A stretch of DNA of 61,178 nt from Bacillota bacterium (GCA_022793795.1 JAAWDM010000037.1:1-61178), one strand, 5' to 3'. Positions 9,801 to 18,199 are shown, numbered from the stretch's first letter. Numbers and translations are program-made. The notes: generated by a model not told the origin, from the sequence alone.

Positions 9801-10250
9801 TCTTAGGCTGTATTGACCCTGACTGTCTACAATTCCCATCCTCTCATAACCCATACGGTTAAGAGCGGATTTCACCGATTCTATATCCACCTCTTGACCC
9901 AGATGGAGCTGAACCGCATTTTCTTCAAAACTCTGATGGGGAGTAATCCTTTTCATGACAGCAGAAACAGGCGCAATGATAATAGCCGACTCTCCTGTTC
10001 TAAGAGCCTTCAGCGCCTTCAATCTGGTCAAAAGTTCATCATGATTTTTTGCTTCATACTTGAGGAATACATGGTCCTCAGCAGGCAGCACATAAATTTC
10101 TTTATCCTGCACAAAAAAAGAGAGGTCTTCTGCAAGTCGCTTCGCCCGCACTCCGGTGGGAACGATGATGATGCTCTGACCTTCTTCTCTGGATAGGTGG
10201 GCTGCTACCGGCGCAACCCGACTCTCGGAAATGCCTGAAACGTTAATCAT
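6801..10250 (-). CDS. mfd: transcription-repair coupling factor Mfd
   Basis: This 1149-residue protein is close to the family norm. The N-terminal part is UvrB-like. The RNA-polymerase interacting CarD-like domain begins near residue 465 (GDYVVHENHGIGKF). The translocase motor has Walker A GDVGFGKTE near 625, the DEEQ box near 725, SATPIPRT, and the RGRVGRSNR motif VI, and a C-terminal Mfd domain follows. Mfd displaces stalled RNA polymerase and recruits UvrA for strand-specific repair. Its start overlaps the pth stop by ATGA, so it is coupled and last in murC-glmU'-prs-pth-mfd. Confidence 0.97.
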   Translation of the reverse strand: MINVSGISESRVAPVAAHLSREEGQSIIIVPTGVRAKRLAEDLSFFVQDKEIYVLPAEDHVFLKYEAKNHDELLTRLKALKALRTGESAIIIAPVSAVMKRITPHQSFEENAVQLHLGQEVDIESVKSALNRMGYERMGIVDSQGQYSLRGGIIDIFTPDGENPYRIELFDTEIDSIRTFDIDTQRSIENLKIVEIYPAKQILLEKDRFQEAAARLHKEYSAAATRLEKKSPETAEKLRKRRDELCEYIQQSVNMQLLENYLHYFYDKTEYLWDYMEGGYVMIDDPDRIYESLDLMCREFREDFQVMLERGQAAPKDAALLSDKTDFMKVYQKEKVAVFTPFPKNIPGIDRFDGVYNLQSRQTLAFNGKMNVLETELKTYVKKDYRVTIVCSSKERMENLGEFVDRIGLSGKIEFAQGSLTSGIDLPTEKVCYISERDIFATQKTSKKKKRYKDKGQKIQSFADMKAGDYVVHENHGIGKFLGIEQLTVQEEKKDYIKIKYAGDDMLYVPVEQMDIVQKYIGGDGNAPKMNKLSGGEWKATKAKAKAAIAVMAKDLIDLYAHRQMEKGYCFGKDTIWQREFEDSFPYQETDDQLRSIEEIKRDMERPFSMDRLLCGDVGFGKTEVAARALFKCVADGKQAAVLVPTTILANQHYYTLKERFENFPFKVEVLSRFRSEAQQKQVIDKLAKGQVDLVIGTHRLLSSDIKFQDLGLLVVDEEQRFGVEHKEKIKKLKKNVDVLTLSATPIPRTLNMSLTGIKDMSLIEEPPEERYPVQTYVLEQDEQLIKEIIERELGRGGQVYVVFNRVRGIQSIAQTIEELVPEAQVAVGHGQMNEHALEDVMLSFINGENNVLVATTIIESGIDIPNANTMIIMDSDRYGLSQLYQLRGRVGRSNRLAYAYLMYQKDKVLTEVAQKRLTAIREFTEFGAGFKVAMRDLEIRGAGNLLGTEQSGHMMNIGYELYCKLVDDAVRALQGEIVNENREETSVEINLPAYIPERYIEDESLKLQMYKKIATIRSYDDEDEIIDEMLDRFGDVPREVVNLVKIAHIRYLAGNLSVTRIYEQDISAAVVIRGKKPGMQPKPKLVFQFAEKNPLSGFALMNVTEKFGQKAFIHGGVEPMIRLTTEPKKLLDDAIDLLETISADKKNV

Positions 10251-10888
10251 TCTGCCTTCTCCTCTTCCGATGCCCGCTCCGACTTACCTGCGCTCTCCTT
10301 AGGAGGCTTTGGCAGTTTTTCTTTTTTCGGTCTGACATTATATTCATTCATGGCTTTATCGACACCCTTCTCTACAATGGCTGCCGCCGCTTTGGCCGAT
10401 TTCATCAAAGTCTCCTCAAGGAGTTCTTTTTCCCCCTTGGAAACGCCGCTGGTCACATAGTGAATCAAATCCACTTTCGTCTCGCTGCCGATTCCCACTC
10501 TAATCCGCGGAAACCCATCGCTTTGCAGCTGATAAACAACGGAACGCATCCCATTGTGAGTGCCGGCGCTGCCCTTTTTGCGGATTCGAAAGGTACCGGT
10601 AGGGATATCGATATCGTCATAGATGACGATCAGTTCCTCTGGCTCTATCTTATAGAAATTCACCGCTTCCCTGACAGCTTCGCCGCGGAGATTCATATAG
10701 GTCTGCGGCTTCATTAAAAGAACCCGCTGGCCGGCGATTCTACCTTCACCGACCAGGGATTTAAACTTCAATTTTTCTACTTTAATATCGTATGCTTCAG
10801 CCAGCAGGTCTATGGCGATAAATCCCATATTATGCCGGGTATTTTCGTATTTTTTTCCGGGATTTCCAAGTCCTGCAATTATGTACAT
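10247..10888 (-). CDS. pth: peptidyl-tRNA hydrolase
   Basis: This 213-residue protein has the family start GLGNPGKKYENTRHNMGF, where the His of TRHNMGF is the catalytic base. KPQTYMNLRGE and YDDIDIPTG follow. Pth frees tRNA from peptidyl-tRNAs that drop off the ribosome. It is about 20 residues longer than usual because of a Lys/Glu-rich C-terminal tail (after about residue 188) that is probably disordered. It lies between prs and mfd as in Bacillus, but no ctc (ribosomal protein L25) gene lies between prs and pth. Confidence 0.96.
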   Translation of the reverse strand: MYIIAGLGNPGKKYENTRHNMGFIAIDLLAEAYDIKVEKLKFKSLVGEGRIAGQRVLLMKPQTYMNLRGEAVREAVNFYKIEPEELIVIYDDIDIPTGTFRIRKKGSAGTHNGMRSVVYQLQSDGFPRIRVGIGSETKVDLIHYVTSGVSKGEKELLEETLMKSAKAAAAIVEKGVDKAMNEYNVRPKKEKLPKPPKESAGKSERASEEEKAE

Positions 10889-10915
10889 CCTTCACACACC
10901 TCTTTACAAAATATT

Positions 10916-11866
10916 TTAGTCGAACAGTACGCTGATAGAGCCATTGGTGAACACTCTGGTAATGGCTTCCGCAAACAAAGGCGCTACTGACAGGAATTTC
11001 ATCTTTTCCAGCTTCTTTTCTTCTGGCAGAGGCACCGTATTGAGGAGTACCAATTCTTCAATGGCCGACTTTTCCAGTCGTTCTACAGCCGGTCCAGAGA
11101 GAACCGCATGGGTCGCACAAGCGTAAACTGCAGTGGCGCCCATATCTTTAATGGCGTTGGCAGCATTGCAGATGGTACCTGCTGTATCGATCATATCGTC
11201 TAAGATAATACAATTCTTTCCATCGATATTACCGATGATATTCATGATCTCACTCTTGTTAGGTTCTGGTCTTCTTTTATCAATAATTGCAATCGGGCAG
11301 TTGAGGAACTGAGCCATATTTCTGGCTCTGGTTACGCTACCGTGGTCTGGGGATACCACAACCACATCCTCCATATTTTTTTCCTTGAAGTATTTTGCCA
11401 AAATCGACATACCCAGCAGATGGTCCACTGGAATATCGAAATATCCCTGAATCTGATTGGCGTGTAGGTCCATGGTCAGCACTCTGTCTGCTCCTGCCGC
11501 CTCTATGAGGTTGGCAACCAGTTTCGCTGTAATTGGATCTCTAGCTTTGGCTTTTCTATCTTGTCTGGCATATCCATAGTATGGAATGACCGCATTGATT
11601 CTGCCTGCTGATGCACGCTTCATGGCGTCGATCATAATCAAAAGTTCCATCAGGTTATCGTTGACCGGATTGCTGGTGGATTGGATGATATAGATATCTA
11701 ATCCTCTAACCGATTCCCAAATGTTTACTGAAATCTCACCGTCGCTGAACTTGGTCACTGTGGCGCGTCCAAGGGGCTTACCCATAATATCCGCGATTTC
11801 CTGCGCCAGTTCAGTGTGTGAATTGCCTGCAAAAATTTTGTAATCAGCAAATACTCCGCTTCTCAC
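10916..11866 (-). CDS. prs: ribose-phosphate pyrophosphokinase
   Basis: This 316-residue protein makes PRPP from ribose-5-phosphate and ATP for nucleotide, His and Trp synthesis. Visible signatures are [14 protein letters not shown] at the N-terminus, the [17 protein letters not shown] segment, the flexible-loop KRRPEPN region and the PRPP-binding loop DDMIDTAGT. The start codon is GTG, eight bases after AGAGG; no better ATG is available. It stands between the GlmU half and pth, as prs does in the classic glmU-prs cluster. Confidence 0.97.
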   Translation of the reverse strand: MRSGVFADYKIFAGNSHTELAQEIADIMGKPLGRATVTKFSDGEISVNIWESVRGLDIYIIQSTSNPVNDNLMELLIMIDAMKRASAGRINAVIPYYGYARQDRKAKARDPITAKLVANLIEAAGADRVLTMDLHANQIQGYFDIPVDHLLGMSILAKYFKEKNMEDVVVVSPDHGSVTRARNMAQFLNCPIAIIDKRRPEPNKSEIMNIIGNIDGKNCIILDDMIDTAGTICNAANAIKDMGATAVYACATHAVLSGPAVERLEKSAIEELVLLNTVPLPEEKKLEKMKFLSVAPLFAEAITRVFTNGSISVLFD

Positions 11867-11910
11867 TGTTTGTACCTCTTCTTTCTTCTCTCGTTTGACT
11901 GTGATTGCAC

Positions 11911-12627
11911 TTACTTTTTTCTTTTCAGGATTCCTTTCTTAGAAACCCATCCCTGTTTCTTCGTGCCTCTCGCTCTGGCCACATACAATGCGTCTGACTC
12001 CACATCCTCCGTCACTGTGCTGCCTGCTGCGATATAAGCACCCTCGCCTACGGTAACTGGTGATACCAAATTGCTGTTACAACCGATAAAAGCGCCATCG
12101 CCTACCGTAGATCTATATTTCTGGGTTCCATCGTAATTGACAAAGACTACGCCGCAGCCCAGATTTACATCGCATCCCACATCAGAATCTCCGATATAAG
12201 TCAAATGGGACGCTTTAGAGCCGTTTCCTACTGTGGAGTTCTTTACCTCCACAAAATCTCCGATCTTACATTCCTCTCCCACCTTGGAGTTTGGACGAAG
12301 ATAAGCAAAAGGACCCACCTTCGTTCCTCTGCCCACCTGGCTTTCCAATATGACGGAGCTCTGTATCTCCACATCATCTCCAATAACCGAATCCACAATG
12401 CGGCTATTCTGTCCGATGATGCAATTTTTACCGATAACCGTATGCCCCTTGATGGTGACGCAAGGGCCGATGACAGTCCCTGGGCCGATTTCAACCTCTT
12501 CATCGATATAGGCTGCATACAGATCTACAAATTCTACCCCTTTTTCCAATAGGGCCACATTGATTTCGATTCGCCTTGCTTCCTCCATCTTATAGGAAGT
12601 AAGCGTCTCTCCGCTTTTTTTCTCCAT
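11911..12627 (-). CDS. GlmU acetyltransferase domain only (no uridylyltransferase half)
   Basis: This 238-residue protein corresponds to the C-terminal left-handed beta-helix half of GlmU. Hexapeptide repeats begin near residue 45 ([12 protein letters not shown]). The acetyltransferase active-site region is intact: [14 protein letters not shown], [11 protein letters not shown] with the catalytic His, and [11 protein letters not shown]. It should acetylate glucosamine-1-phosphate to GlcNAc-1-phosphate. The 230-residue N-terminal pyrophosphorylase domain is absent, and the gene starts directly after the murC stop, so no frameshifted remnant exists. A separate pyrophosphorylase must exist elsewhere if the pathway is standard. 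Confidence 0.85.
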   Translation of the reverse strand: MEKKSGETLTSYKMEEARRIEINVALLEKGVEFVDLYAAYIDEEVEIGPGTVIGPCVTIKGHTVIGKNCIIGQNSRIVDSVIGDDVEIQSSVILESQVGRGTKVGPFAYLRPNSKVGEECKIGDFVEVKNSTVGNGSKASHLTYIGDSDVGCDVNLGCGVVFVNYDGTQKYRSTVGDGAFIGCNSNLVSPVTVGEGAYIAAGSTVTEDVESDALYVARARGTKKQGWVSKKGILKRKK

Positions 12628-12628
12628 A

Positions 12629-14008
12629 CTACTTCATCTCCAAAATCATTTCGCCCACTTTATAAATGTCTCCCGCGCCCATGGTGATGACCATATCGCC
12701 GCTCTGGGCCTTTTCATGGACATACTTAGCAATTTCCTCAAAGGAGTCCATAAACAGAACCTCCTTATCCGGATGGCTTTTCTGAATCTTCTCTGCCAGC
12801 TGGGCAGAGGAAATCTTATAGATATTTTTCTCTCTAGCCGCATAGATTTCAGCCAGAATCAATTTATCCGTCTTGTCAAAGGCCTCTGCAAATTCATCAA
12901 ACAGGGCCATGGTTCTCGTATAGGTATGAGGCTGGAACAGACACCACAGTTTATTGTGAGGCACGTTCTGAGACGCTGCCAATGTAGCTTTAATCTCTGT
13001 AGGATGGTGAGCATAATCGTCTACAATCTTCACGCCTCCTGCCGTAGTGCCTACAATATCAAACCGCCGCTGGGTTCCCCGAAAACTTTCCAAAGTATCG
13101 CCGATGAGATTTTCCTCTACCCCCAAAGTATGACAACATGCAAAAGCTGCCAAAGCATTGAGAATGTTATGTTCTCCTGGCATGGAAAGCTGAATCTGCC
13201 TCAGCTGCTTTCCGTCTTTCATTACGGTAAAGGTCGGCATGCCGTTTTCATTAAAGCGAATGGATGTTGCCTGATAATCGCAGTTTTCATTGAGTCCAAA
13301 GGTGACCACATTAGTGCGGCCATGGATAACCTTATTTACAAAAGGGTTTGCATCGTAAGCGATGATGGTTCCCGTTTCAGGCACCAACTTTGCAAACCGG
13401 TCAAAAGAATTTACGATGTGATCGATGTCTTTAAAATAATCCAGGTGATCGGAATCGATATTTAAAATGATTTCTACTTTAGGTCTTAAACTTAAAAAGC
13501 TGTCCATGTATTCGCAGGCTTCTGTGACAAAGTATTGACTGTCTCCCACCTTCACATTGCCTCCGATTTCCGTCAGGTTTCCACCTACTAGAATGGTCGG
13601 CGACATGGCGGCCCGTTCCAATACCAGAGATACCATGGATGTGGTTGTGGTCTTGCCATGAGTGCCAGAAATGGCGATACTGCTCTCATATTCATCCATC
13701 AGAACCCCCAAAAGCTGAGCTCTGGTCACCGCTGGAATTCCCTTCTCCGCCGCCCGCACAAGTTCAGGATTATCACTGCCCACTGCTGCAGAATAGACTA
13801 CCATCTGGGCGTTTTCCACATTATCTGCGCTGTGTCCGATAAAAATTCTGGCGCCTTTCTGGGCCAGATTCATGGTAATGTCAGACTCCTTCATATCGGA
13901 ACCGGTTACGGTATATCCCCTTGAAAGGAGAATCTCTGCAATGGCCGAAAGACCGATTCCGCCAATTCCAATACAATGTATATTATGAAACTCTGATAAA
14001 TTTATCAT
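12629..14008 (-). CDS. murC: UDP-N-acetylmuramate--L-alanine ligase
   Basis: This 459-residue protein has the Mur ligase layout. The N-terminal Rossmann domain carries GIGGIGLSAIAEILLSRGY. The central ATPase has P-loop GTHGKTTTT near residue 117 and the DYAHHPTE segment, and a C-terminal domain closes it. It adds L-Ala to UDP-MurNAc in the cytoplasm. GGAGG precedes ATG. It heads the leftward unit and is divergent from spoVG. Coupling murC to the GlmU acetyltransferase half puts two UDP-sugar steps of peptidoglycan synthesis in one transcript. Confidence 0.97.
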   Translation of the reverse strand: MINLSEFHNIHCIGIGGIGLSAIAEILLSRGYTVTGSDMKESDITMNLAQKGARIFIGHSADNVENAQMVVYSAAVGSDNPELVRAAEKGIPAVTRAQLLGVLMDEYESSIAISGTHGKTTTTSMVSLVLERAAMSPTILVGGNLTEIGGNVKVGDSQYFVTEACEYMDSFLSLRPKVEIILNIDSDHLDYFKDIDHIVNSFDRFAKLVPETGTIIAYDANPFVNKVIHGRTNVVTFGLNENCDYQATSIRFNENGMPTFTVMKDGKQLRQIQLSMPGEHNILNALAAFACCHTLGVEENLIGDTLESFRGTQRRFDIVGTTAGGVKIVDDYAHHPTEIKATLAASQNVPHNKLWCLFQPHTYTRTMALFDEFAEAFDKTDKLILAEIYAAREKNIYKISSAQLAEKIQKSHPDKEVLFMDSFEEIAKYVHEKAQSGDMVITMGAGDIYKVGEMILEMK

Positions 14009-14043
14009 GGTTTTGCCTCCGGATTTGTTTTGTTTCCGTTCCT

Positions 14044-14071
14044 ATTGTACCATAAACTTTCGGTAAATCAA
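14044..14071 (-). promoter_or_regulatory. promoter of murC-glmU'-prs-pth-mfd
   Basis: On the minus strand: TTGATT (14066-14071), 16 bases, TACAAT (14044-14049), 35 bases upstream of the murC start. Confidence 0.5.
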
Positions 14072-14135
14072 ACAGAATCATATAGTTAAGTATAGACTTT
14101 TTTCTTTCTTCTTATGTGATAACTTTAGAATAAAC

Positions 14136-14164
14136 TTGTAAAATCGTCTAAATTGCGGTATACT
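14136..14164 (+). promoter_or_regulatory. sigma-A promoter of spoVG
   Basis: TTGTAA (14136-14141), 17 bases, TATACT (14159-14164), about 36 bases before the spoVG start. In Bacillus spoVG is read by sigma-H; the sequence here fits sigma-A better. Confidence 0.6.
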
Positions 14165-14199
14165 TAAGATGTTGCAGTCTGGGAGAAAGGTGGAAAATC

Positions 14200-14490
14200 A
14201 TGGACATTACCGATGTAAGAATTCGAAAAATCAGCGATGAAGGAAAGATGAAAGCAATTGTCTCTGTCACCTTTGATGATGAGTTTGTCGTTCACGACGT
14301 GAAGATCATTGAAGGACAAAATGGTCTGTTTATCGCCATGCCAAGCAGAAAAATGGGTGAAGGCGATTTTCGTGACATTGCACATCCCCTTCTTTCCTCA
14401 ACACGAAACAAAATCAGAGATGCAGTTCTCACTGCTTACGAGAATACTTTGCAGGAAGGAACTGTAACTGCTGATGACGCTGAAATCTAA
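14200..14490 (+). CDS. spoVG: SpoVG, RNA/DNA-binding regulator
   Basis: This 96-residue protein begins [11 protein letters not shown] and contains [17 protein letters not shown] and the signature [18 protein letters not shown], which identify SpoVG. Family knowledge: a small global regulator that binds nucleic acid and influences septation, capsule and virulence genes. The usual neighbours glmU and prs are close by, but here spoVG is transcribed away from them, divergently from murC. AAAGGTGG precedes the start and a terminator follows, so it is monocistronic. Confidence 0.96.
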   Translation: MDITDVRIRKISDEGKMKAIVSVTFDDEFVVHDVKIIEGQNGLFIAMPSRKMGEGDFRDIAHPLLSSTRNKIRDAVLTAYENTLQEGTVTADDAEI

Positions 14491-14540
14491 TCCAATTCGG
14501 CAAATATGGCGACCTAATTTTAATGCCTGATCGCATGACT

Positions 14541-14570
14541 AAAAGAACTGCCTCAACAGGCAGCTCTTTT
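14541..14570 (+). terminator. spoVG terminator
   Basis: AAAAGAACTGCC pairs with GGCAGCTCTTTT (one mismatch) around a short loop (TCAACA) and ends in TTTTC. Confidence 0.75.
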
Positions 14571-14652
14571 CATTTCAGTTCCTTTTCCAGCCCTTTCCTG
14601 GCTGGTTCAGCTGCTGTCCTGATAAAAATCAGTAAAATAGGAGGACTACCTT

Positions 14653-15879
14653 ATGTCAATCAAAGATACGTTAAATTATATTCTCCATTACCCTGAACGC
14701 TTTTTCCGCAAACGGATGAAAGATCGTGAGTATATGGAATACGTTTGCCAGGCTTCAGGCTGGACTATGGAAGAGACCAAGGCAGCCATGAAAAAAGCAA
14801 AGGCAGAAGGCATCTCTTATAAATATTATGCTAAAAAAAGGCTTTGGACCAGAACTGAAAAGCAGATGGCCCAGGTGCAAAAAAATGCCGCTGCAGCTCG
14901 GGCCCGCAATGAGGAAGCTACCGAACATGCTATTGCTGTGGTCATGGAAAAGACGGGCATGAGCCGCTTGGGGGCAGAAGAAAAAATGCGGGAAGCTCGC
15001 AAATTGACAGGTAGTTCTTACAAAGACTATTATCGTTTTCACTTTTATGAACTATCCCCTGAAGAGCAGCAGACCTATTTCACTTTAGGTACCTTTGAAG
15101 CCTTATCATTTAAGTACAATTCCAACCCGCAGGCCATTCAGACTTTGCTTAAGAAAGACCGCTTCGCTGAGAAATTCGATGATCTTTTCCATCGTGTCTG
15201 GTTCCTCAATCGCAATCTGTCTTTTGATGAATTCTCTGCAAAATGCAGGGCTGCAGGGCTTTCCCAGTTAATCTTAAAGCCCCTGTCCTCTACCCAAGGC
15301 AAAGGTATCGTCCGCATAGAGTTTAGCGATTATCCCGACCTGAAAGCAGTGTACGACGAAATCATGTCCATGAAACGGATGCTTTGCGAAGAATGTATCG
15401 TGCAGCATGAAGCCATCGCTGCCTTTAACCAAAGTTCAGTCAATACGGTTCGTGTGCTTACCATTGTAGATAAAGGCATCTGCCACCATGTCTATGCCGG
15501 TTTTCGCATGGGCCGAGGCGCCCTGGTGGACAACTTTCACGCCGGCGGCATCATCGCCTCTGTGGACACCAAGACAGGTATCACCTGTATGGATGCCATC
15601 GATTTAGATGGAAACCACTATCCGGTTCATCCCACCTCTGGTCTGCCGACCTTGGGGTTTCAACTGCCTAACTGGCCTGAGGTTTTAAAGTTAACCAAGG
15701 AGGCTGCTCTGCGCATGGCTGAGAATGGGGCAGCTATGGTTGGCTGGGATGTGGCCATCACAAGAGATGGCGTCTGCCTTGTGGAAGGCAACTCGGAACC
15801 GAGTCATTCCATTATTCAGCTTCCTTATGTGGACAGCCATATCGGTATGAAAAAGCTGGTAGAGCCCTTCCTTTCATAG
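14653..15879 (+). CDS. sugar-transfer-associated ATP-grasp protein with duplicated N-terminal motif
   Basis: This 408-residue protein fits the ATP-grasp_ST group from about residue 140 on: ILKPLSSTQGKGIVRIE, the CIVQHEAIAAFNQSSVNTVRVLT segment in two parts, and the metal-binding MVGWDVAITRDGVCLVEGNSEP. Such proteins are found near exopolysaccharide genes, but the ligated substrate is unknown. The first 135 residues hold two copies of a helical motif ending in SYKYYAKKRLW (about 55-65) and SYKDYYRFHFY (about 120-130). GGAGG precedes the start. No glycan genes flank it here. Confidence 0.75.
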   Translation: MSIKDTLNYILHYPERFFRKRMKDREYMEYVCQASGWTMEETKAAMKKAKAEGISYKYYAKKRLWTRTEKQMAQVQKNAAAARARNEEATEHAIAVVMEKTGMSRLGAEEKMREARKLTGSSYKDYYRFHFYELSPEEQQTYFTLGTFEALSFKYNSNPQAIQTLLKKDRFAEKFDDLFHRVWFLNRNLSFDEFSAKCRAAGLSQLILKPLSSTQGKGIVRIEFSDYPDLKAVYDEIMSMKRMLCEECIVQHEAIAAFNQSSVNTVRVLTIVDKGICHHVYAGFRMGRGALVDNFHAGGIIASVDTKTGITCMDAIDLDGNHYPVHPTSGLPTLGFQLPNWPEVLKLTKEAALRMAENGAAMVGWDVAITRDGVCLVEGNSEPSHSIIQLPYVDSHIGMKKLVEPFLS

Positions 15880-15901
15880 GTTTCTCTGTTGGTACCAATC
15901 A

Positions 15902-16012
15902 CCTGCCTGCTGCATATAGTAGTATCAAAGAAAATGCAGGCAGGCTACTTCACATATCCCGTATCATAGAACATACGAAAAAATGAAAAACCTGCCGGAA
16001 AGGCAGGTTTTT
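15902..16012 (+). promoter_or_regulatory. four-segment leader with terminator before the amidase
   Basis: Four complementary segments are visible. CCTGCCTGC (15902-15910) pairs with GCAGGCAGG (15936-15944). CCTGCC (15991-15996) pairs with GGCAGG (16002-16007). Segment 2 could instead pair with segment 3. The last hairpin has an 11-bp stem (15986-16012) and ends in TTTTT, like an intrinsic terminator. It ends four bases before the amidase ATG, and the only ribosome-binding-like bases (AGGCAGG) lie in its 3' arm. The layout resembles an attenuator. It could equally be two successive terminators of the ATP-grasp gene. Confidence 0.5.
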
Positions 16013-16016
16013 ATTT

Positions 16017-16574
16017 ATGAAAATATTTATCGATCAGGGGCATAATCCGCAGAACCCCAACGCAGGTGCAGAAGGCCACGGTTTACGTGAACAGGATGTC
16101 ACCTATACGGTGGGGGTAGAACTGGCTGCCCTTCTTCGTGCAAACCCATTTTTTGAAGTACGACTGTCTCGTAACTCTCCTGACGAACAACTGGGAACTT
16201 CCAATGCCACCAGTTTGGCTGCCCGCGTAGATGCTGCCAACAGTTGGGGCGCCGACTATTTTATCAGTCTCCACTGCAATGCCAGCACAAGCACTTCTGC
16301 CAGCGGCAGTGAAGTTTACGTCTACAGCGAAAGCAGCCCAGCCTATCCTTTAGGAGAAGACATCCTGGTAGGGCTTCACAATGCTACAGGTCTAGCCAAT
16401 CGTGGCGTGTTCATAAGACCTTCCCTTTATGTTCTGCGAAGAACCGCCATGCCAGCCCTTTTAGTAGAAATGGGTTATCTCACCAATTATCATGACGCCC
16501 AGCTTCTAGGCAACGATCCTCAAAGTTTTGCCCGGGGCATCTATAACGGCATCGTAACCTATTTTAATGTATAG
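16017..16574 (+). CDS. N-acetylmuramoyl-L-alanine amidase (Amidase_3)
   Basis: This 185-residue protein is a bare Amidase_3 catalytic domain. Zinc-binding and catalytic elements are present: DQGHNP near residue 6, REQD near 24, SLHCNAS near 83 and the catalytic LVEMGYLTN near 153. It cleaves the MurNAc-L-Ala bond of peptidoglycan. There is no signal peptide, so it resembles CwlC-type mother-cell enzymes released by lysis, or it uses another route. No upstream in-frame start exists because a stop lies at 15984-15986. The start codon sits four bases after a terminator-like hairpin. Confidence 0.87.
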   Translation: MKIFIDQGHNPQNPNAGAEGHGLREQDVTYTVGVELAALLRANPFFEVRLSRNSPDEQLGTSNATSLAARVDAANSWGADYFISLHCNASTSTSASGSEVYVYSESSPAYPLGEDILVGLHNATGLANRGVFIRPSLYVLRRTAMPALLVEMGYLTNYHDAQLLGNDPQSFARGIYNGIVTYFNV

Positions 16575-16604
16575 TCATAAACTTAAGAAAATCTGAAGCC
16601 TGCT

Positions 16605-18026
16605 CTATGCCTGCTCCACTCGAATCATGTTGGTATTTCCAGGCACATCCAAAGGTACTCCTGCACTGATAACCACTTTATCGCCAGAACTTAAAAGCTT
16701 CAGTTTCTTTGCCTCTTCCAGACAACGGTAAATGAGTACATCAACGTTTTGCAGATTCTCTACCATCAGCGGTTTTACACCCCATACCATAGCCAGCTGA
16801 TGGTAAGTTTTTTTATGAGGCGTTGCAGCGATAATCCTAGTAATGGGGCGGAATTTACTCATACGTCCAGCTGTATAACCGGTCTTGGTAATGGCTACGA
16901 TGGACGCTGCTTTAATATCCTTTGCCAAGGTACATGCCGCATGACCCACCGCGTTGGTAACGTCATCAGCATCCATCTCATGCCAGATCGGCCCGTTTCC
17001 CGGTACAAAGCGAGGATCATCCTGTTCTGCCTGTCGTGCAATCTTGGCCATGGCTTTTACCGACTCTACAGGGTATTTTCCCATGGCGCTTTCTCCTGAA
17101 AGCATGACCGCCGAAGTTCCATCGAACACTGCATTGGCCACATCGGTAATCTCTGCTCTGGTAGGCACTGGGCTTTTAACCATGGATTCCAACATCTGGG
17201 TAGCTGTAATTGCAATTTTTCCGCTCTGCTGGCAGCGTTTGATGAATCGTTTCTGAATCCCTGGAAGCCGTTCAAATTCCACTTCCACGCCCATGTCGCC
17301 GCGAGCAACCATGATACCATCAGAAAGCTCTAGTATTTCTTCAAAATTCTCTATTCCTTCTAGATTCTCTATTTTACTGATAATCTTAATCTTCTGTCCG
17401 CCGTTTTCATCTAAAAAGCAGCGAAGAGCCTGTACATCTTCTCCCTTACGAACAAACGAAGCCGCTACATAATCCACATCCTTTTTAATACCATATAGCA
17501 AATCGGCCTGATCCACTGGACTCAAATACTCCATATGAAGCCGTACTTTAGGTACATTGATACCCTTGTGATTGCTCACCTGTCCGCCGTTTTTTACTAG
17601 GCAGTGAATTTCCGTTTTCGTAACCTCTTCTACTATCATTCTGATCTTTCCGTCGTCGATCAGCACTGTATCTCCTTCCGCCAGTTCTTCCGGAAGCCCT
17701 TTATATGTGATGGAACAGATGCTGCTGTCTCCTTCCACTTCATTGGTGGTTAAAGTAAAGCGTTGTCCTTCCTCAAGCCTGACCTTCTCCTCTTTAAAGT
17801 TTCCAGTTCTGATTTCCGGCCCTTTGGTATCCAGCATAACAGCGGCCGCACATCCTAGCTCGTCCCTTACCTGACGAAACCTGTCGATGGTCTTTCCATG
17901 GCTCTCATGATCTCCATGGGAAAAATTCACTCTAGCCACATCCATACCTGCCAAAAGCATGGCTTTCATAATTTCTTTATCTGCCGATGCCGGCCCCAAC
18001 GTACATACGATCTTTGTCTTTCTCAT
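16605..18026 (-). CDS. pyk: pyruvate kinase
   Basis: This 473-residue protein starts MRKTKIVCTLGPAS. It carries VNFSHGDHESH, the substrate-binding region MLDTKGPEIRTG and the active-site block KIENLEGIENF followed by MVARGDMGVE. The signature ITATQMLESM is also present. It converts PEP and ADP to pyruvate and ATP, the last step of glycolysis. It lacks the extra C-terminal PEP-utiliser domain seen in Bacillus, so it is of the shorter type. AGGAGG precedes ATG, and it is monocistronic, convergent with the amidase. Confidence 0.97.
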   Translation of the reverse strand: MRKTKIVCTLGPASADKEIMKAMLLAGMDVARVNFSHGDHESHGKTIDRFRQVRDELGCAAAVMLDTKGPEIRTGNFKEEKVRLEEGQRFTLTTNEVEGDSSICSITYKGLPEELAEGDTVLIDDGKIRMIVEEVTKTEIHCLVKNGGQVSNHKGINVPKVRLHMEYLSPVDQADLLYGIKKDVDYVAASFVRKGEDVQALRCFLDENGGQKIKIISKIENLEGIENFEEILELSDGIMVARGDMGVEVEFERLPGIQKRFIKRCQQSGKIAITATQMLESMVKSPVPTRAEITDVANAVFDGTSAVMLSGESAMGKYPVESVKAMAKIARQAEQDDPRFVPGNGPIWHEMDADDVTNAVGHAACTLAKDIKAASIVAITKTGYTAGRMSKFRPITRIIAATPHKKTYHQLAMVWGVKPLMVENLQNVDVLIYRCLEEAKKLKLLSSGDKVVISAGVPLDVPGNTNMIRVEQA

Positions 18027-18090
18027 TTTACTTTTACCTCCTGTGCCTCTTGCACATTTTATTTTATTTCTTCTCTTTTTTCATCTAAAT

Positions 18091-18119
18091 ATTATACCTG
18101 CTCTTTTTTGGTAAAGCAA
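18091..18119 (-). promoter_or_regulatory. sigma-A promoter of pyk
   Basis: On the minus strand: TTGCTT (18114-18119), 17 bases, TATAAT (18091-18096), about 65 bases before the pyk start. Confidence 0.65.
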
Positions 18120-18170
18120 GTAAAGTCTGCCCGCGTTCATTATTCCGTTCCTAAAAATTTTACAAAAAAC

Positions 18171-18199
18171 TTTCCATCCTTAAAAAACTATTGTATAAT
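18171..18199 (+). promoter_or_regulatory. sigma-A promoter of the AIM24-family gene
   Basis: TTTCCA (18171-18176), 17 bases, TATAAT (18194-18199), followed by a 42-base leader to the start codon. Confidence 0.6.

Noticed and set aside
12716..13465. 249-residue open frame antisense to murC
   Set aside because: MurC is unmistakable on the other strand; the antisense frame has no recognisable protein features.
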